Of a stretch of 64,000 bases of DNA, positions 29,201 through 37,118 are shown piece by piece (the stretch's first letter is position 1; each line of letters begins with the position of its first letter). This stretch comes from Bacteroidota bacterium. Its GTDB lineage: Bacteria; Bacteroidota; Bacteroidia; B-17B0; Aurantibacillaceae. Made by a program: the position numbers and the translations under genes. Under the pieces are notes generated by a model. The model was not told the DNA's origin, did not search any database, and saw only the letters and a program-made list of their open reading frames with translations. The DNA lies in the NCBI GenBank assembly GCA_016185125.1, contig JACPOC010000028.1, positions 1 through 64,000 on the forward strand, given 5' to 3'.

Positions 29201-30301
29201 CCAGGTATAAGTGTAAGGCCCTGTGCCCCAATTCGGAGTAACAGTAGCGCTACCATTTGATAAGCCATTACACGTAACGCTATTACTTGTAACTGTAGCT
29301 GAAACTGTTCCCGCACTAATAATATTTACTGTTAAACTCTGTACGCATCCGTTTGATGAAGTGGCTGAAACCGTATAAACTCCAGCACACAAACCGCTTG
29401 CTGTATTGGCGTTGCCGCCGGTTGGAAGCCATGTATACGTATATGGGGCAATAGCGCCAGAAGCAAGAAGAGTAGCAGAACCATTGCATGTGCATCCAGG
29501 GTTAGATGAAGAAGCTGTTCCTGTAAATGGAAGTAAAGCCGTGCAGAAATTATTCATTGAATTGATCCAGGCACTATTAAGAGCATTATTCGGGCTGCCG
29601 GGTGTTTCGTTCCCTGCGATTGGTAACATAATCCAATTAGTTTGGTTAGAAGGATTATTATCAACTGCATTTGTCATTACAGCTACCATTCCACCGGCAC
29701 CTCCGGAAAAATAAATGATGGGGCTAATTGTATTGTTACCCCAACTTACTGAATGTAATAACCCACCTCCTGAACTTATTACCTGAAAGGAATCATCAGA
29801 GTTTGCCATTGAAATATTAGACCAATTTCCACAATTAACATAGCCTGTTGAAGGATAAATTGAGGATGCTGTGCTTGGTAATGTAGTATGTCTTTCAAGA
29901 AGAGTGCAGTCACTGATAGGGATTACGAGTTTGCAATTTCCATCTGTCATAGAAAGATCAATTGCCGGAACCAAAGGATTTGGATCGGCATCGTTGTAGA
30001 TAAGAATCATTGTGCCAATAGGAATGCAAGACCAAAAAGTAACATTTTTTAAACGAACACAGCCGGCAGCAATTCCTGTTCCTACTCCTGTAGCATGATT
30101 ACCATTATTATCATCAATGATATAATTCCGCAGATCCATGCAAGGAATTGAATTGCAGATTGGTGTACCTGTCACTAAAAGCTCTACGTATTCTTTGGCT
30201 CCGGCTGCGCCCTGGGAAACTTCATTAATAATTAACTGCTGTGACAGGCAGGTAAGCCTAACAAATAAAACCAATAACGCTGTGAATAAACGAATTTTCA
30301 T
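26225..30301 (-). CDS. SprB-repeat adhesin with lamin-tail domain, PKD domains and type B T9SS domain
   Basis: Very large secreted surface protein. The ATG at 30301 places a signal peptide (MKIRLFTALLVLFVRLTCLSQ) at the N-terminus; an upstream GTG at 30361 would bury it. Next come a lamin-tail-like domain (LIINEVSQGA..EYVELLVTG, about 22-130), about eleven SprB repeats of 76 residues (core CFGSANGSASVTSSGGTAGY, then YTWSPSGGN and GNYTVLIKDANNCT), two PKD domains (LWTFGDGSTS, YYWDFGNLGS), and the gliding-type C-terminal domain (FYAPNVFTPNENNLNDSF..IFDRWGEQIF). SprB-like proteins act as mobile adhesins in gliding bacteria. Several repeats are nearly identical. A -7 box lies at 30375-30382. Confidence 0.9.
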   Translation of the reverse strand: MKIRLFTALLVLFVRLTCLSQQLIINEVSQGAAGAKEYVELLVTGTPICNSIPCMDLRNYIIDDNNGNHATGVGTGIAAGCVRLKNVTFWSCIPIGTMILIYNDADPNPLVPAIDLSMTDGNCKLVIPISDCTLLERHTTLPSTASSIYPSTGYVNCGNWSNISMANSDDSFQVISSGGGLLHSVSWGNNTISPIIYFSGGAGGMVAVMTNAVDNNPSNQTNWIMLPIAGNETPGSPNNALNSAWINSMNNFCTALLPFTGTASSSNPGCTCNGSATLLASGAIAPYTYTWLPTGGNANTASGLCAGVYTVSATSSNGCVQSLTVNIISAGTVSATVTSNSVTCNGLSNGSATVTPNWGTGPYTYTWSPTGGNGHIASSLSPGTYTVLVKDALNCTTSAVTIISQPSSALLAFNSATNILCFGSANGSASVTSSGGTAGYTYTWSPSGGNSSLASPLSPGNYTVLIKDANNCTVTVNASITQPTSITAVTSVTNILCFGSANGLAFVSASGGTAGYTYSWSPSGGNSSLTSPLSPGNYTVLIKDANNCTGTANANITQPIAPLNATIIYTNATCGMANGSASVTASGGTAGYSYTWSPSGGNTAFATNLTAGNYNVLVKDANNCQFNQTVTIIQPSSITFTVTKANVSCFGGSNGSSSIAVNGGTAPYSYTWSPAPGAGQGSAVASGLSSQIYTISVADNLGCTSFSNVLITQPASSVSAVTSVTNILCFGSANGSASVTSSGGTAGYTYTWSPSGGNTSSASPLSPGNYTVLIKDANNCTVTANASVTQPVSPLTAVTSVTNILCFGSANGSASVTSSGGTAGYTYTWSPSGGNTSSASALSPGNYTVLIKDANNCTVTANAIITQPASALTATITNNNVLCNGGSNGSATITASGGTPGYIYHWASSSITASVNTELSAGSHSVFILDANNCFFSLATNITQPPALTLSVNAIKLCNGQNGVLTGNVSGGTGPYSYFWNNNPGGSTITVSATASVIYTLSVVDANGCNSPIDTAMVNVSSPLTVSMSPSKTICSGSSANLTASALGGSGTYQFIWLPGSLSGQNISVSANNTTIYTVSITDGCSQPAVLTTTIYVESIVTPTLIADKYSGCTPVCVNFTNTTLTSPSNIQSTLWTFGDGSTSTLFQPQHCYDKQGVYFAYNSFTTNAGCIITIALKNPIKVFQKPYADFTADKYTVEDSDPTINFYNHSSAATYYYWDFGNLGSSTSVKPSFNFNQPGKYLISLIAMNGLCADTAFRFIECLPLFTFYAPNVFTPNENNLNDSFLPKGEGWNINTYNLMIFDRWGEQIFHTNKYNEGWDGKCKGEIVQDDSYIWKVNLKDIFGKQHYYVGHVVVIK
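27700..29080 (-). repeat. Near-identical 228-bp SprB coding repeats
   Basis: Within the adhesin gene, two pairs of adjacent units are almost identical at DNA level with a 228-bp period: about 27722-28177 and about 28645-29095. The segment ATTGGCATCTTTTATAAGC recurs at about 27737, 27965, 28665 and 28893. Units between and outside these are more diverged. This pattern suggests recent duplication or gene conversion. Confidence 0.8.
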
Positions 30302-30374
30302 TTTTAACCATTTTTCAGTGGTTTCGGAACTACAGATTTGCAATTCTTCAAGGGTGTTCACTTTAATTACGGCA

Positions 30375-30382
30375 CAAATTTA
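30375..30382 (-). promoter_or_regulatory. Promoter -7 box of the SprB-repeat adhesin
   Basis: Minus-strand TAAATTTG matches TAnnTTTG, 73 nt upstream of the preferred ATG (30301) and 13 nt upstream of the alternative GTG (30361). Confidence 0.45.
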
Positions 30383-30595
30383 AACACACAAAAGGTTCAT
30401 ATTATTAAGTCAATATTACTTGTATATTATCTTAAAACTAATTTTAATAGGAGTAAACTTAACATCGTATAGCTATTTAATGTTTTTACAATTTCTTAAC
30501 CTTTAAACCTTTTACAGACTTTTTATTTAACGATTAATTAAATCTTAGATTAAAATAACGATATGTAAAGTGATAACATTTGTAAAACAATTTTA

Positions 30596-31393
30596 ATGAA
30601 GACTTTTTATCGAACCATTGTACTCTCCGATATTCATCTGGGAATCCGAGCAAGTAAAGCAAAAGAAGTAGTACATTTTCTCAAACACCACAAATGCAAC
30701 ACGTTAATTTTAAATGGAGACATAGTAGACGGGTGGCAATTACGTAAAAGTGGAAAATGGAAGAAACAACACACCAACTTTTTTAAACACATTATAAATC
30801 TTATATCTAAAAGTAAATGTGATGAAATAATTTATTTACGAGGAAATCATGATGACTTTCTGGACGAGATGCTGCCATTTACACTGGGTAATTTTAAAAT
30901 AAAAAAAAATCATGTTCATTATGGTGTCGAAAAAAAGTATTTTGTAACGCACGGTGATATTTTTGATAATATTACTACGAAACTGAAATGGATAGCAAAG
31001 TTGGGTGATATTGGATATACTTTTTTACTTTGGTTAAACAGGCATTATAATAATTACCGCGAAAAAAAAGGCATGCCGTACTATTCACTTTCTCAGGTTG
31101 TAAAAGCCAAAGTAAAATCAGCCGTTTCATTTATTGACGATTATGAAAATGAACTCGTTAAAGTTGCAAAAGCCAGACGCTGCCAAGGCATAATTTGCGG
31201 GCACATACATCAACCTGCCATCAAAACAATAAAGGGAATTGAGTATCTTAATTCAGGCGACTGGGTAGAAAGCATGACGGCGCTAGTTGAAGATCACCAA
31301 GGTAACTGGAAAATTATTTATTACCAAGACTGGCTTACTTCCTTTAACAATCCAAAGGTTTCGGAAAGCACTTCATTATCAAAAGTTTTTTAA
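30596..31393 (+). CDS. UDP-2,3-diacylglucosamine diphosphatase-like metallophosphoesterase
   Basis: Calcineurin-type phosphoesterase with all metal-binding blocks: SDIHLG (11-16), NGDIVDGW (about 41-48), RGNHDD (about 86-91), THGD (about 122-125) and CGHIHQP (about 201-207). It resembles the LpxH-like branch in Bacteroidota, which hydrolyses UDP-2,3-diacylglucosamine to lipid X in lipid A synthesis. Genuine LpxH and paralogues with other phospholipid or sugar-nucleotide substrates cannot be separated by eye. It heads an operon: the glycosyltransferase starts 7 bp later and the GH1 gene 2 bp after that. Confidence 0.82.
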   Translation: MKTFYRTIVLSDIHLGIRASKAKEVVHFLKHHKCNTLILNGDIVDGWQLRKSGKWKKQHTNFFKHIINLISKSKCDEIIYLRGNHDDFLDEMLPFTLGNFKIKKNHVHYGVEKKYFVTHGDIFDNITTKLKWIAKLGDIGYTFLLWLNRHYNNYREKKGMPYYSLSQVVKAKVKSAVSFIDDYENELVKVAKARRCQGIICGHIHQPAIKTIKGIEYLNSGDWVESMTALVEDHQGNWKIIYYQDWLTSFNNPKVSESTSLSKVF

Positions 31394-31400
31394 TAATAAA

Positions 31401-32441
31401 ATGAAAATATTGTACGCTGTCCAAGGAACTGGCAATGGGCACATTACCCGAGCAATGGAAATTATACCTTATCTTAAAGAAAAGGGCGAGGTGGACATTC
31501 TGGTAAGTGGCATTCAATCCGATATCGAATTACCCTTTAAGGTAAAGTACAGGTTTAACGGGCTTTCATTTATCTTCGGAAAACAAGGCGGAGTGGATAT
31601 TTGGAAGACTTACTGGAAAATGAATTCTATAAAACTTTTAAAAGAAATAAAATCGCTGGAGGTTAAAAAATATGATTTAATTATAAGCGATTTTGAACCC
31701 GTTTCATGCTGGGCCGCATTAAGAGCAGGCAAAAACTGTATAGGCTTAAGCAACCAGGTTGCAACTTTGCACCCGCTTGCGCCAAAACCCAAAAAAAGTG
31801 ATCTCCTTGGTAAACTTGTGCTACAAAATTATGCTCCAACCACCTGTAATTACGGATTTCATTTTAAAGCAGTGGATAAAAATATTTTTACTCCTATTAT
31901 TAGAAAGGAAGTTAGAAAACTAATCCCTACTGATAAAAATCACTATACGGTTTACCTTCCTTCCTATGATGATGACCGAATTATAAAGCATTTAAGAAAA
32001 ATTCCGGAAGTAAACTGGCAGATTTTTTCAAAACACAATAAGAAAAAATACAAGCAGAAAAATATAACTATTTTGCCAATCAGTACCGATTTATTTATTC
32101 AAAGCATTGCCTCTTCACTTGGAGTACTGTGCAATGCAGGTTTCGGTACTACAAGCGAAGCATTGTTTTTAAAAAAGAAATTATTGGTTATTCCCATGAA
32201 AAAACAATACGAACAAAATTGCAATGCTGAAATGCTAAAATTTATGGGAGTTAAAGTAATTAAAAAGCTAAATTCACACAACCTCTATAAAGTTAAAGAT
32301 TGGATAAAAGAACAAAACAATGTTAAGGTAGATTATCCTGATCAGACAAAAGAAATTATAAATACCATTGTTGAAAATCATGCAGGGAAAAGTTCAATAA
32401 ATACTGAGTTTGAATCTTCGCATTATAAAATGTTTCAATAA
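31401..32441 (+). CDS. Glycosyltransferase, GT28-like (MurG/UGT fold)
   Basis: The ATG at 31401 (MKILYAVQGTGNGH) is the natural start: the N-terminal nucleotide-binding Rossmann strand and the GTGNGHITRA loop (9-18) begin there, whereas a start at 31287 would overlap the previous gene by 107 bp. The C-terminal half has the donor-sugar region CNAGFGTTSEALFLKKKLLVIP (about 240-261), characteristic of GT-B enzymes of the MurG/MGDG-synthase group. Acceptor and donor are unknown; a glycolipid product is plausible given the adjacent LpxH-like gene. Length 346 residues. Confidence 0.8.
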   Translation: MKILYAVQGTGNGHITRAMEIIPYLKEKGEVDILVSGIQSDIELPFKVKYRFNGLSFIFGKQGGVDIWKTYWKMNSIKLLKEIKSLEVKKYDLIISDFEPVSCWAALRAGKNCIGLSNQVATLHPLAPKPKKSDLLGKLVLQNYAPTTCNYGFHFKAVDKNIFTPIIRKEVRKLIPTDKNHYTVYLPSYDDDRIIKHLRKIPEVNWQIFSKHNKKKYKQKNITILPISTDLFIQSIASSLGVLCNAGFGTTSEALFLKKKLLVIPMKKQYEQNCNAEMLKFMGVKVIKKLNSHNLYKVKDWIKEQNNVKVDYPDQTKEIINTIVENHAGKSSINTEFESSHYKMFQ

Positions 32442-32443
32442 AA

Positions 32444-33781
32444 ATGGAGGAACTTAAATGCACTGATTTTGGAAATGATTTTATTTGGGGTGTTTCTTCT
32501 TCAGCGCTGCAAATAGAAGGTGGAAACACAGATGGAAAGGGTTTGTCAATTTGGGATGAATTTTCAAAACAAAAAAAAGCAATTCTCAATAATGATACTC
32601 CGGAAGTAGCCTGTGATTTTTACAATCGTTACAGGGATGATATTGCACTTGTTAAAGAACTGGGAATTCCGAATTTTAGGATCTCGTTTTCATGGGCAAG
32701 AATAATGCCTGAAGGAGAAGGTAACGTTAATGCTGCGGGTTTAGCTTTTTACCATAAGGTAATAGATACCTGCAATGAATTGGGAATTGTTCCTTGGGTA
32801 ACATTATATCATTGGGATTTACCGTTAGCCTTGGAAAAAAAAGGCGGATGGACAAACAGAGAAATTATTAATTGGTTTAATAATTATGTTGCTGTTTGCG
32901 TTAATGAATTTAAAGATAAAGTTAAACACTGGATGGTATTGAATGAACCTATGGTATTCACAGGTGCCGGTTATTTCTTAGGCGCACATGCTCCGGGAAA
33001 AAAAGGCTTATCTAATTTTTTACCCGCCATGCATCATGCGGTTTTATGCCAAGCAATTGGTTTAAAAATAATTAAAAAAATACAACCCGAATCGATAGTA
33101 GGCACAACCTTCTCCTGTTCTTATATAACACCAAACTCAACTTCTCAAAAGGACATTAAAGCTGCGGAAAGAATGGATGTTCTTTTAAACAGAGCATTTA
33201 TTGAACCTTCATTAGGCTTAGGTTATCCAATTAAGCAAATTCCATTTTTAAAAAACATAAAGAAATATTTTTTACCCGGAGATGAAGAATTAATGAAAGC
33301 AGGATTCGATTTTATAGGCATACAAAACTATACAAGGGAAGTTGTTAAATACACCCTATGCGTGCCGTATCTCCAATCCAAAATTATTCCGGCTGATAAA
33401 CGCAAAGTTTTTCATACCTTGATGGATTGGGAAGTATATCCAGAGGCTATATACAAAATGATAAAACAATTCAACGCCTATGAAGGAGTGAAAAAAATTC
33501 TTGTAACGGAAAACGGCGCATCCTTCCCTGATGAAGTGTTACAAAACCAAGTGGACGATAAAAATAGGGAGCAATATATTAATGAGAATTTAGAATGCGT
33601 ACTTAGGGCAAAGCGAGAAGGAAATAAAATATATGGATATTTTGTTTGGTCACTGACTGATAATTTTGAATGGGCTGAAGGTTATAAGCAGCGCTTTGGC
33701 TTGATATATGTAAATTTCAACTCTCAAGGGAGAATTATAAAAAATTCAGGGTATTGGTATCGTGATTTCCTGAAATCATAA
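32444..33781 (+). CDS. Glycoside hydrolase family 1 beta-glucosidase
   Basis: Retaining beta-glycosidase with a TIM barrel. The acid/base Glu168 lies in VLNEP and the nucleophile Glu356 in LVTENGAS. FIWGVSSSALQIEG (13-26), SFSWARIMP (81-89) and YGYFVWSLTDNFEWAEGY near the C-terminus are classic GH1 elements. At 445 residues without a signal peptide it is cytosolic. Its ATG lies 2 bp after the glycosyltransferase stop, an unusual pairing that hints the enzyme edits or recycles a glycoside made by its neighbour. Substrate unknown. Confidence 0.92.
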   Translation: MEELKCTDFGNDFIWGVSSSALQIEGGNTDGKGLSIWDEFSKQKKAILNNDTPEVACDFYNRYRDDIALVKELGIPNFRISFSWARIMPEGEGNVNAAGLAFYHKVIDTCNELGIVPWVTLYHWDLPLALEKKGGWTNREIINWFNNYVAVCVNEFKDKVKHWMVLNEPMVFTGAGYFLGAHAPGKKGLSNFLPAMHHAVLCQAIGLKIIKKIQPESIVGTTFSCSYITPNSTSQKDIKAAERMDVLLNRAFIEPSLGLGYPIKQIPFLKNIKKYFLPGDEELMKAGFDFIGIQNYTREVVKYTLCVPYLQSKIIPADKRKVFHTLMDWEVYPEAIYKMIKQFNAYEGVKKILVTENGASFPDEVLQNQVDDKNREQYINENLECVLRAKREGNKIYGYFVWSLTDNFEWAEGYKQRFGLIYVNFNSQGRIIKNSGYWYRDFLKS

Positions 33782-33821
33782 CGCGTTATAATTTACTCAT
33801 CAAAAAATAAAAGAATCTGAA

Positions 33822-34280
33822 TTATTTTTTCGCCTTACTAACGTTTATGAATACAGATTGATGTTCTGAATTCAATTCTCTTTCGTGAGCTTTTAACTGA
33901 AGGCTTTCTAATTTATTCAACAATTCCTTAATGCGGGTTATAAAAATTCCGGGCTTAACGGCCTTATAAATGTACTCAGTGTATTTACAAAATTCTTCTA
34001 TGTATTTATAGGACCCGCTTTTTTCCATTAGGAAGGCAAGACATATATCGCCTTTTTTGTTGCGTTCTTTAAAAAACTCTGATTTTAAAAGGTGATGTGT
34101 TCCTTCAATGGTTGAATCTAATATTATCAAATCCGGTGATTCTTTTACTGAAACAGAGATCGCGTCATCACTGTTATCAGTAACAAAAAGATTATAACCG
34201 GCTTTTTTAATATTGTAACTTAATATTTCAACAATATTAATATCATCTTCTATTAAAAGTATCTTATAAGGTTTGTTCAT
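33822..34280 (-). CDS. Divergent single-domain response regulator
   Basis: Receiver-fold protein with YKILLIEDDINIVEILSYNI at the N-terminus (the EDD acidic pocket) and a probable phosphoacceptor Asp in LIILDSTIEG. The usual D-x-MP after the phosphoacceptor is replaced by STIEG, the switch Thr/Ser region reads AFLMEKSGS, and AVKPG supplies the conserved Lys. After about residue 120 there is only a Lys/Glu-rich helix and no DNA-binding domain. The ATG at 34280 is supported by a -7 box between it and the TTG at 34313. It is divergent from the PstS-like gene. Confidence 0.72.
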   Translation of the reverse strand: MNKPYKILLIEDDINIVEILSYNIKKAGYNLFVTDNSDDAISVSVKESPDLIILDSTIEGTHHLLKSEFFKERNKKGDICLAFLMEKSGSYKYIEEFCKYTEYIYKAVKPGIFITRIKELLNKLESLQLKAHERELNSEHQSVFINVSKAKK

Positions 34281-34296
34281 TAAAAGAGTGGTTTTA

Positions 34297-34304
34297 CAAA
34301 AGTA
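34297..34304 (-). promoter_or_regulatory. Promoter -7 box of the divergent receiver gene
   Basis: Minus-strand TACTTTTG matches TAnnTTTG and ends 16 nt before the ATG at 34280. It lies downstream of the alternative TTG start at 34313, which argues against that start. Confidence 0.5.
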
Positions 34305-34465
34305 CGTATTCAATTATTTTGTTTGGGTTAAATAAATGTTACAGTTGTGCGTAAATATTCATGTCTGTAAAAAGCTGATTGTTAATGTTAATTTTATGTC
34401 AATTCATCTTCTATAAGATAACGTTCTAATAGTGTTGTTTTAATGAAGAGCGAATGTTTGGCCGC

Positions 34466-34473
34466 TAACTTTG
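34466..34473 (+). promoter_or_regulatory. Candidate -7 box for the small membrane ORF / PstS-like gene
   Basis: TAACTTTG matches TAnnTTTG exactly, 12 nt before the ATG at 34486. No TTG lies at the ideal -33 distance. It could drive both the small ORF and the PstS-like gene, as no other -7 box was seen before the latter. Confidence 0.4.
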
Positions 34474-34485
34474 CAAACGACGGCT

Positions 34486-34617
34486 ATGATAAAACATATA
34501 AAAATTAATTTAAACAATAAAGAAAAGATAAAAGAAAACCTTTTGCTCTTCGCACTTTTGCTTCTTATTTTTTCCGCAGTCTTTATCAATAAAAAATTAA
34601 ATTACTATATTAATTGA
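34486..34617 (+). CDS. Possible small single-pass membrane protein (43 aa)
   Basis: A short open frame not resembling any family I know. Residues 1-17 are Lys/Asn-rich, 18-34 form one hydrophobic helix (LLLFALLLLIFSAVF), and the tail is NKKLNYYIN. The charged flank plus single helix looks like a real small membrane protein rather than a random frame, and a -7 box precedes it by 12 nt. It sits in the 465-bp gap between the divergent receiver gene and the PstS-like gene. A second open frame follows (34618-34791) but looks random. Confidence 0.4.
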   Translation: MIKHIKINLNNKEKIKENLLLFALLLLIFSAVFINKKLNYYIN

Positions 34618-34778
34618 ATGCCATTAGGAAAAACCAAATTTTTTAATAAAGACTTAAATATCGTCCTTACATTATTAAATTGTAAATGTTCCGTAAAATT
34701 TAATGCCCAAATCAGAAATAATAAATTCATAACTAAAACTTTAAATAGGCAACATATAAGAGTTGCAACTTTACATTC

Positions 34779-35696
34779 ATGGAAAAAGTAAATAATGTTT
34801 TAAAGGTATTGCTTACACTTTCAATATTTGTTTCATGCAATTCAAAAAAGATTCATGAAAAAGTGCCGCATAAGATAATAATAAAGATAAAAGGTTCAGA
34901 TACGGAATTTGAAATGGTTAAGGCCTTGTGCGCACAATTTAAATCTTCAGATTCTCTTGATTATTCTATTGAAGGTGGTGGAACACAGACGGGTATAATG
35001 GCACTTATTAATGATGAAATTGATATGGCAACTGCATCCAGAGAAATTACCACTAATGAAAGCTGTATGCTTGAAAAGCAAAGCATAAGTGTACTTCCTA
35101 TTATGTTTGCGACTGACGCAGTTGCTATAATTACACATCCACATTTGGGTGTGCATAGTTTAACCCTTAACCAGTTATCGAAAATATATAAGGGAGAAAT
35201 AAATAACTGGAAAAAGGTGGGGGGTCCTAACAGAGAGATTACCCTTTATACAAGAGACAAAAACTCGGGCACTTTCGTTTACTTTAAAAATAAGGTCACG
35301 CATGGCGAAATTAACATCAATGCTAAGGTATGCAGAACCACAAATGAAATTATGGAATATGTAATGATCGACAGTTCCTCTATAGGATATGTAGGTGCAG
35401 GTTTTTTAATGGATAAAAATGGAAAGCCAAGCGGAAAAGTATGGGCAATGCCATTGAGGTTAGATAATAAACAAACATCTTATTCTCCTTATGAAGTCAA
35501 TGAAGTAGCGGCAGGCAATTATCCATTAACACGACCTCTGTATCAATACTATAAGTTACCTGTTAAAAATAAGGTTAAAGATTTCATCCTTTTTGAACTA
35601 TCGCTTAGAGGGCAGGCAATAATTAAACAGTCTGGTTATTTCCCTATAAGTGATTATCAAAAGGAAATAAATAAATTAAATGGGTTTGATTTGTAA
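34779..35696 (+). CDS. PstS-like phosphate-binding lipoprotein
   Basis: Periplasmic substrate-binding protein of the phosphate ABC transporter type. The lipobox FVSC places the lipidated Cys near residue 20. Ligand-loop signatures are KIKGSDTEFEM (about 37-47), EGGGTQTGIMALI (about 65-77), EINNWKKVGG (about 143-152) and YTRDKNSGTFVYF (about 158-170). The SGT loop that binds phosphate oxygens is present. No pstC, pstA or pstB follows, so the protein either serves a transporter encoded elsewhere or acts as a sensor or scavenger. A small gene follows after 1 bp. Confidence 0.85.
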   Translation: MEKVNNVLKVLLTLSIFVSCNSKKIHEKVPHKIIIKIKGSDTEFEMVKALCAQFKSSDSLDYSIEGGGTQTGIMALINDEIDMATASREITTNESCMLEKQSISVLPIMFATDAVAIITHPHLGVHSLTLNQLSKIYKGEINNWKKVGGPNREITLYTRDKNSGTFVYFKNKVTHGEININAKVCRTTNEIMEYVMIDSSSIGYVGAGFLMDKNGKPSGKVWAMPLRLDNKQTSYSPYEVNEVAAGNYPLTRPLYQYYKLPVKNKVKDFILFELSLRGQAIIKQSGYFPISDYQKEINKLNGFDL

Positions 35697-35697
35697 A

Positions 35698-35892
35698 ATG
35701 AATATGAAAAAAAATAGAATAAATTATGCAAGGCTAATTATTGTTAATCCCCAAAAAACAAATTCTGTGGTATGCAACACTTTTTATGCTAAAGAATTAC
35801 TTAATCAGTTAGAGGATAGTCGCTCTCTAACAAAGCTTCATGTCAAAAGACCTAAAAGTCATTCTCTGGTTTATGAATGGTGGGAAAAATAA
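35698..35892 (+). CDS. Small hypothetical protein (64 aa) after the PstS-like gene
   Basis: Not recognised. The ATG at 35698 lies 1 bp after the PstS-like stop, implying cotranslation; an ATG at 35680 would overlap it. No signal peptide or membrane helix is visible. The short protein is basic, with a C-terminal HSLVYEWWEK that could be a folded tail. Its tight spacing supports it as a gene, but composition alone would not. Confidence 0.4.
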   Translation: MNMKKNRINYARLIIVNPQKTNSVVCNTFYAKELLNQLEDSRSLTKLHVKRPKSHSLVYEWWEK

Positions 35893-36235
35893 GGTTCAGT
35901 ATATAAAATTAAAATATAGGATGAACTTTTTTTATATTCATAATAGCTTCTTTGAAGTAACTTAAATTTTGTTTTTGTGTTTGCAATTGTAATCCAAAAT
36001 ACCTTAATAATCACAATTAAAAAGTATCATATTGAAAGCATTGAACTACCTCTTTATTTGCTATATTTAAATCATAACAACCTTACTTACAATAAGTTAG
36101 TTTTTTTTTAATTAAAAACTTTGCCTCACTATTCTTCGCGCAAACTTAACAAGTTAACGTGTTTGCCCAGCCGTAAGTGTTATATTTTTCAGTTGTAGTT
36201 AATAATTTGTACATTTGTATAAAACCAAACCTTTC
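35893..36235. other. Intergenic region before the copper island
   Basis: AT-rich, with no gene visible. TACATTTG at 36210-36217 matches the -7 consensus TAnnTTTG and lies 18 nt before the TTG start chosen for the first island gene. A TTG at 36193-36195 is only 14 nt upstream, too close for a standard -33 box. No inverted repeat suggesting a metal-responsive operator was recognised. Confidence 0.4.
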
Positions 36236-36619
36236 TTGAAAAAATCAATAATTATATTATTCTCTTTGTTTTACCTGGCCATGACGTCGGGTATTTCAAT
36301 TAGTTTACATTATTGTGGTGGAAAACTTAAAAATATTTCTCTTTTTGAGAAAGAAAATGAAGAAGGTTGCTGCGGCAGCAAAATGAAAAGTAAGGGTTGT
36401 TGTAATGAAGAGGCTGCTTTTATAAAAGTAAAAGACGATCAACATTCCGGAAATTATTTTTCATTGGACAATAGTTCCGAAATTACCCTTGCTATTTTAC
36501 CTGTACAACTTTTTTTAGTGATGGACGAAAGTCCTAAATATGGCGGCAAAAATTATCACGCTCCCCCCGTCTTGTACGAAGAACCCTTATACCTGAAACA
36601 CCGGGTATTAATCATCTGA
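36236..36619 (+). CDS. HYC_CC_PP family small protein
   Basis: A short exported protein of the family defined by an HYC motif, a CC pair and a PP motif: LHYCGGKL (about 25-32), EGCCGSK and KGCCNEEA (about 43-61), and APPVLYEEP near the C-terminus. The N-terminus is a signal or anchor helix. The preferred start is the TTG at 36236 (giving MKKSIIILF), as the TTG at 36215 lies inside a -7 box. Cysteine and histidine richness plus its place at the head of a copper-efflux island suggests metal binding; the biochemical function is unknown. Confidence 0.75.
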   Translation: MKKSIIILFSLFYLAMTSGISISLHYCGGKLKNISLFEKENEEGCCGSKMKSKGCCNEEAAFIKVKDDQHSGNYFSLDNSSEITLAILPVQLFLVMDESPKYGGKNYHAPPVLYEEPLYLKHRVLII

Positions 36620-36673
36620 TTTATTTTCTTATCCTTTCCCGGCTGCTAAGCAGTTAATGGGAGTTTCTTGAGT

Positions 36674-36691
36674 TGACTATTATTATAGTCA
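36674..36691 (+). terminator. Weak hairpin with T tract, possible terminator or attenuator
   Basis: TGACTAT pairs with ATAGTCA around a 4-nt TATT loop, followed within 5 nt by an 8-T run interrupted by one A. It sits between the HYC_CC_PP and HMA genes, where it may separate two transcripts or attenuate. Confidence 0.35.
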
Positions 36692-36719
36692 TTGATTATT
36701 TTTTTATATCCTTAAGCTG

Positions 36720-37091
36720 ATGAAAATGAATATTAACTTTTTAATACTGGTATTTCTAATAGGGTTTGCTTCTTGTGCTGAAAATCGTAGCGAATACATT
36801 AAAACAGAAACCAAATTCAGTAACGGCATTGCCCTATCTAACTTTAAAGTGTGGGGTAATTGCGAAATGTGTAAAAAAACAATCGAATCATCCTTAAATG
36901 TACAAGGAGTAAACTATGCGAATTGGAGCCCTGAAACTAAAGGCATAACGGTTTCCTATGATACCTCATTAATATCACTTAACCAAATACAAAAAAATAT
37001 TGCATTGGCAGGGTATGACAACGAAAGTTATAAAGGCAATGATTCAACTTATCAAAATTTACCCGGCTGTTGTCAATACGACAGAAAATAA
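36720..37091 (+). CDS. Periplasmic HMA-domain lipoprotein
   Basis: A signal peptide with lipobox GFASC (Cys about 20) is followed by a heavy-metal-associated domain (about 38-105). The metal-binding loop GNCEMCKKTIE keeps the CxxC that binds Cu(I) or Hg(II) in this family. Most HMA domains are cytosolic; this one would be tethered in the periplasm, where it could pass metal to the efflux pump or oxidases. CC at the C-terminus (PGCCQYDRK) adds potential ligands. First of a run of tightly spaced genes. Confidence 0.82.
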   Translation: MKMNINFLILVFLIGFASCAENRSEYIKTETKFSNGIALSNFKVWGNCEMCKKTIESSLNVQGVNYANWSPETKGITVSYDTSLISLNQIQKNIALAGYDNESYKGNDSTYQNLPGCCQYDRK

Positions 37092-37118
37092 AAAGTATAA
37101 CAATTAAATTTAAAATAA

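Noticed and set aside
33778-33789. A 12-bp palindrome ATAACGCGTTAT at the GH1 stop codon.
   Set aside because: Short, overlaps a stop codon, and no second copy or neighbouring motif was found.
34618-34791. A 57-codon frame after the small membrane ORF (TGAATG junction).
   Set aside because: Lys/Asn-rich random-looking composition and it overlaps the PstS-like start out of frame.
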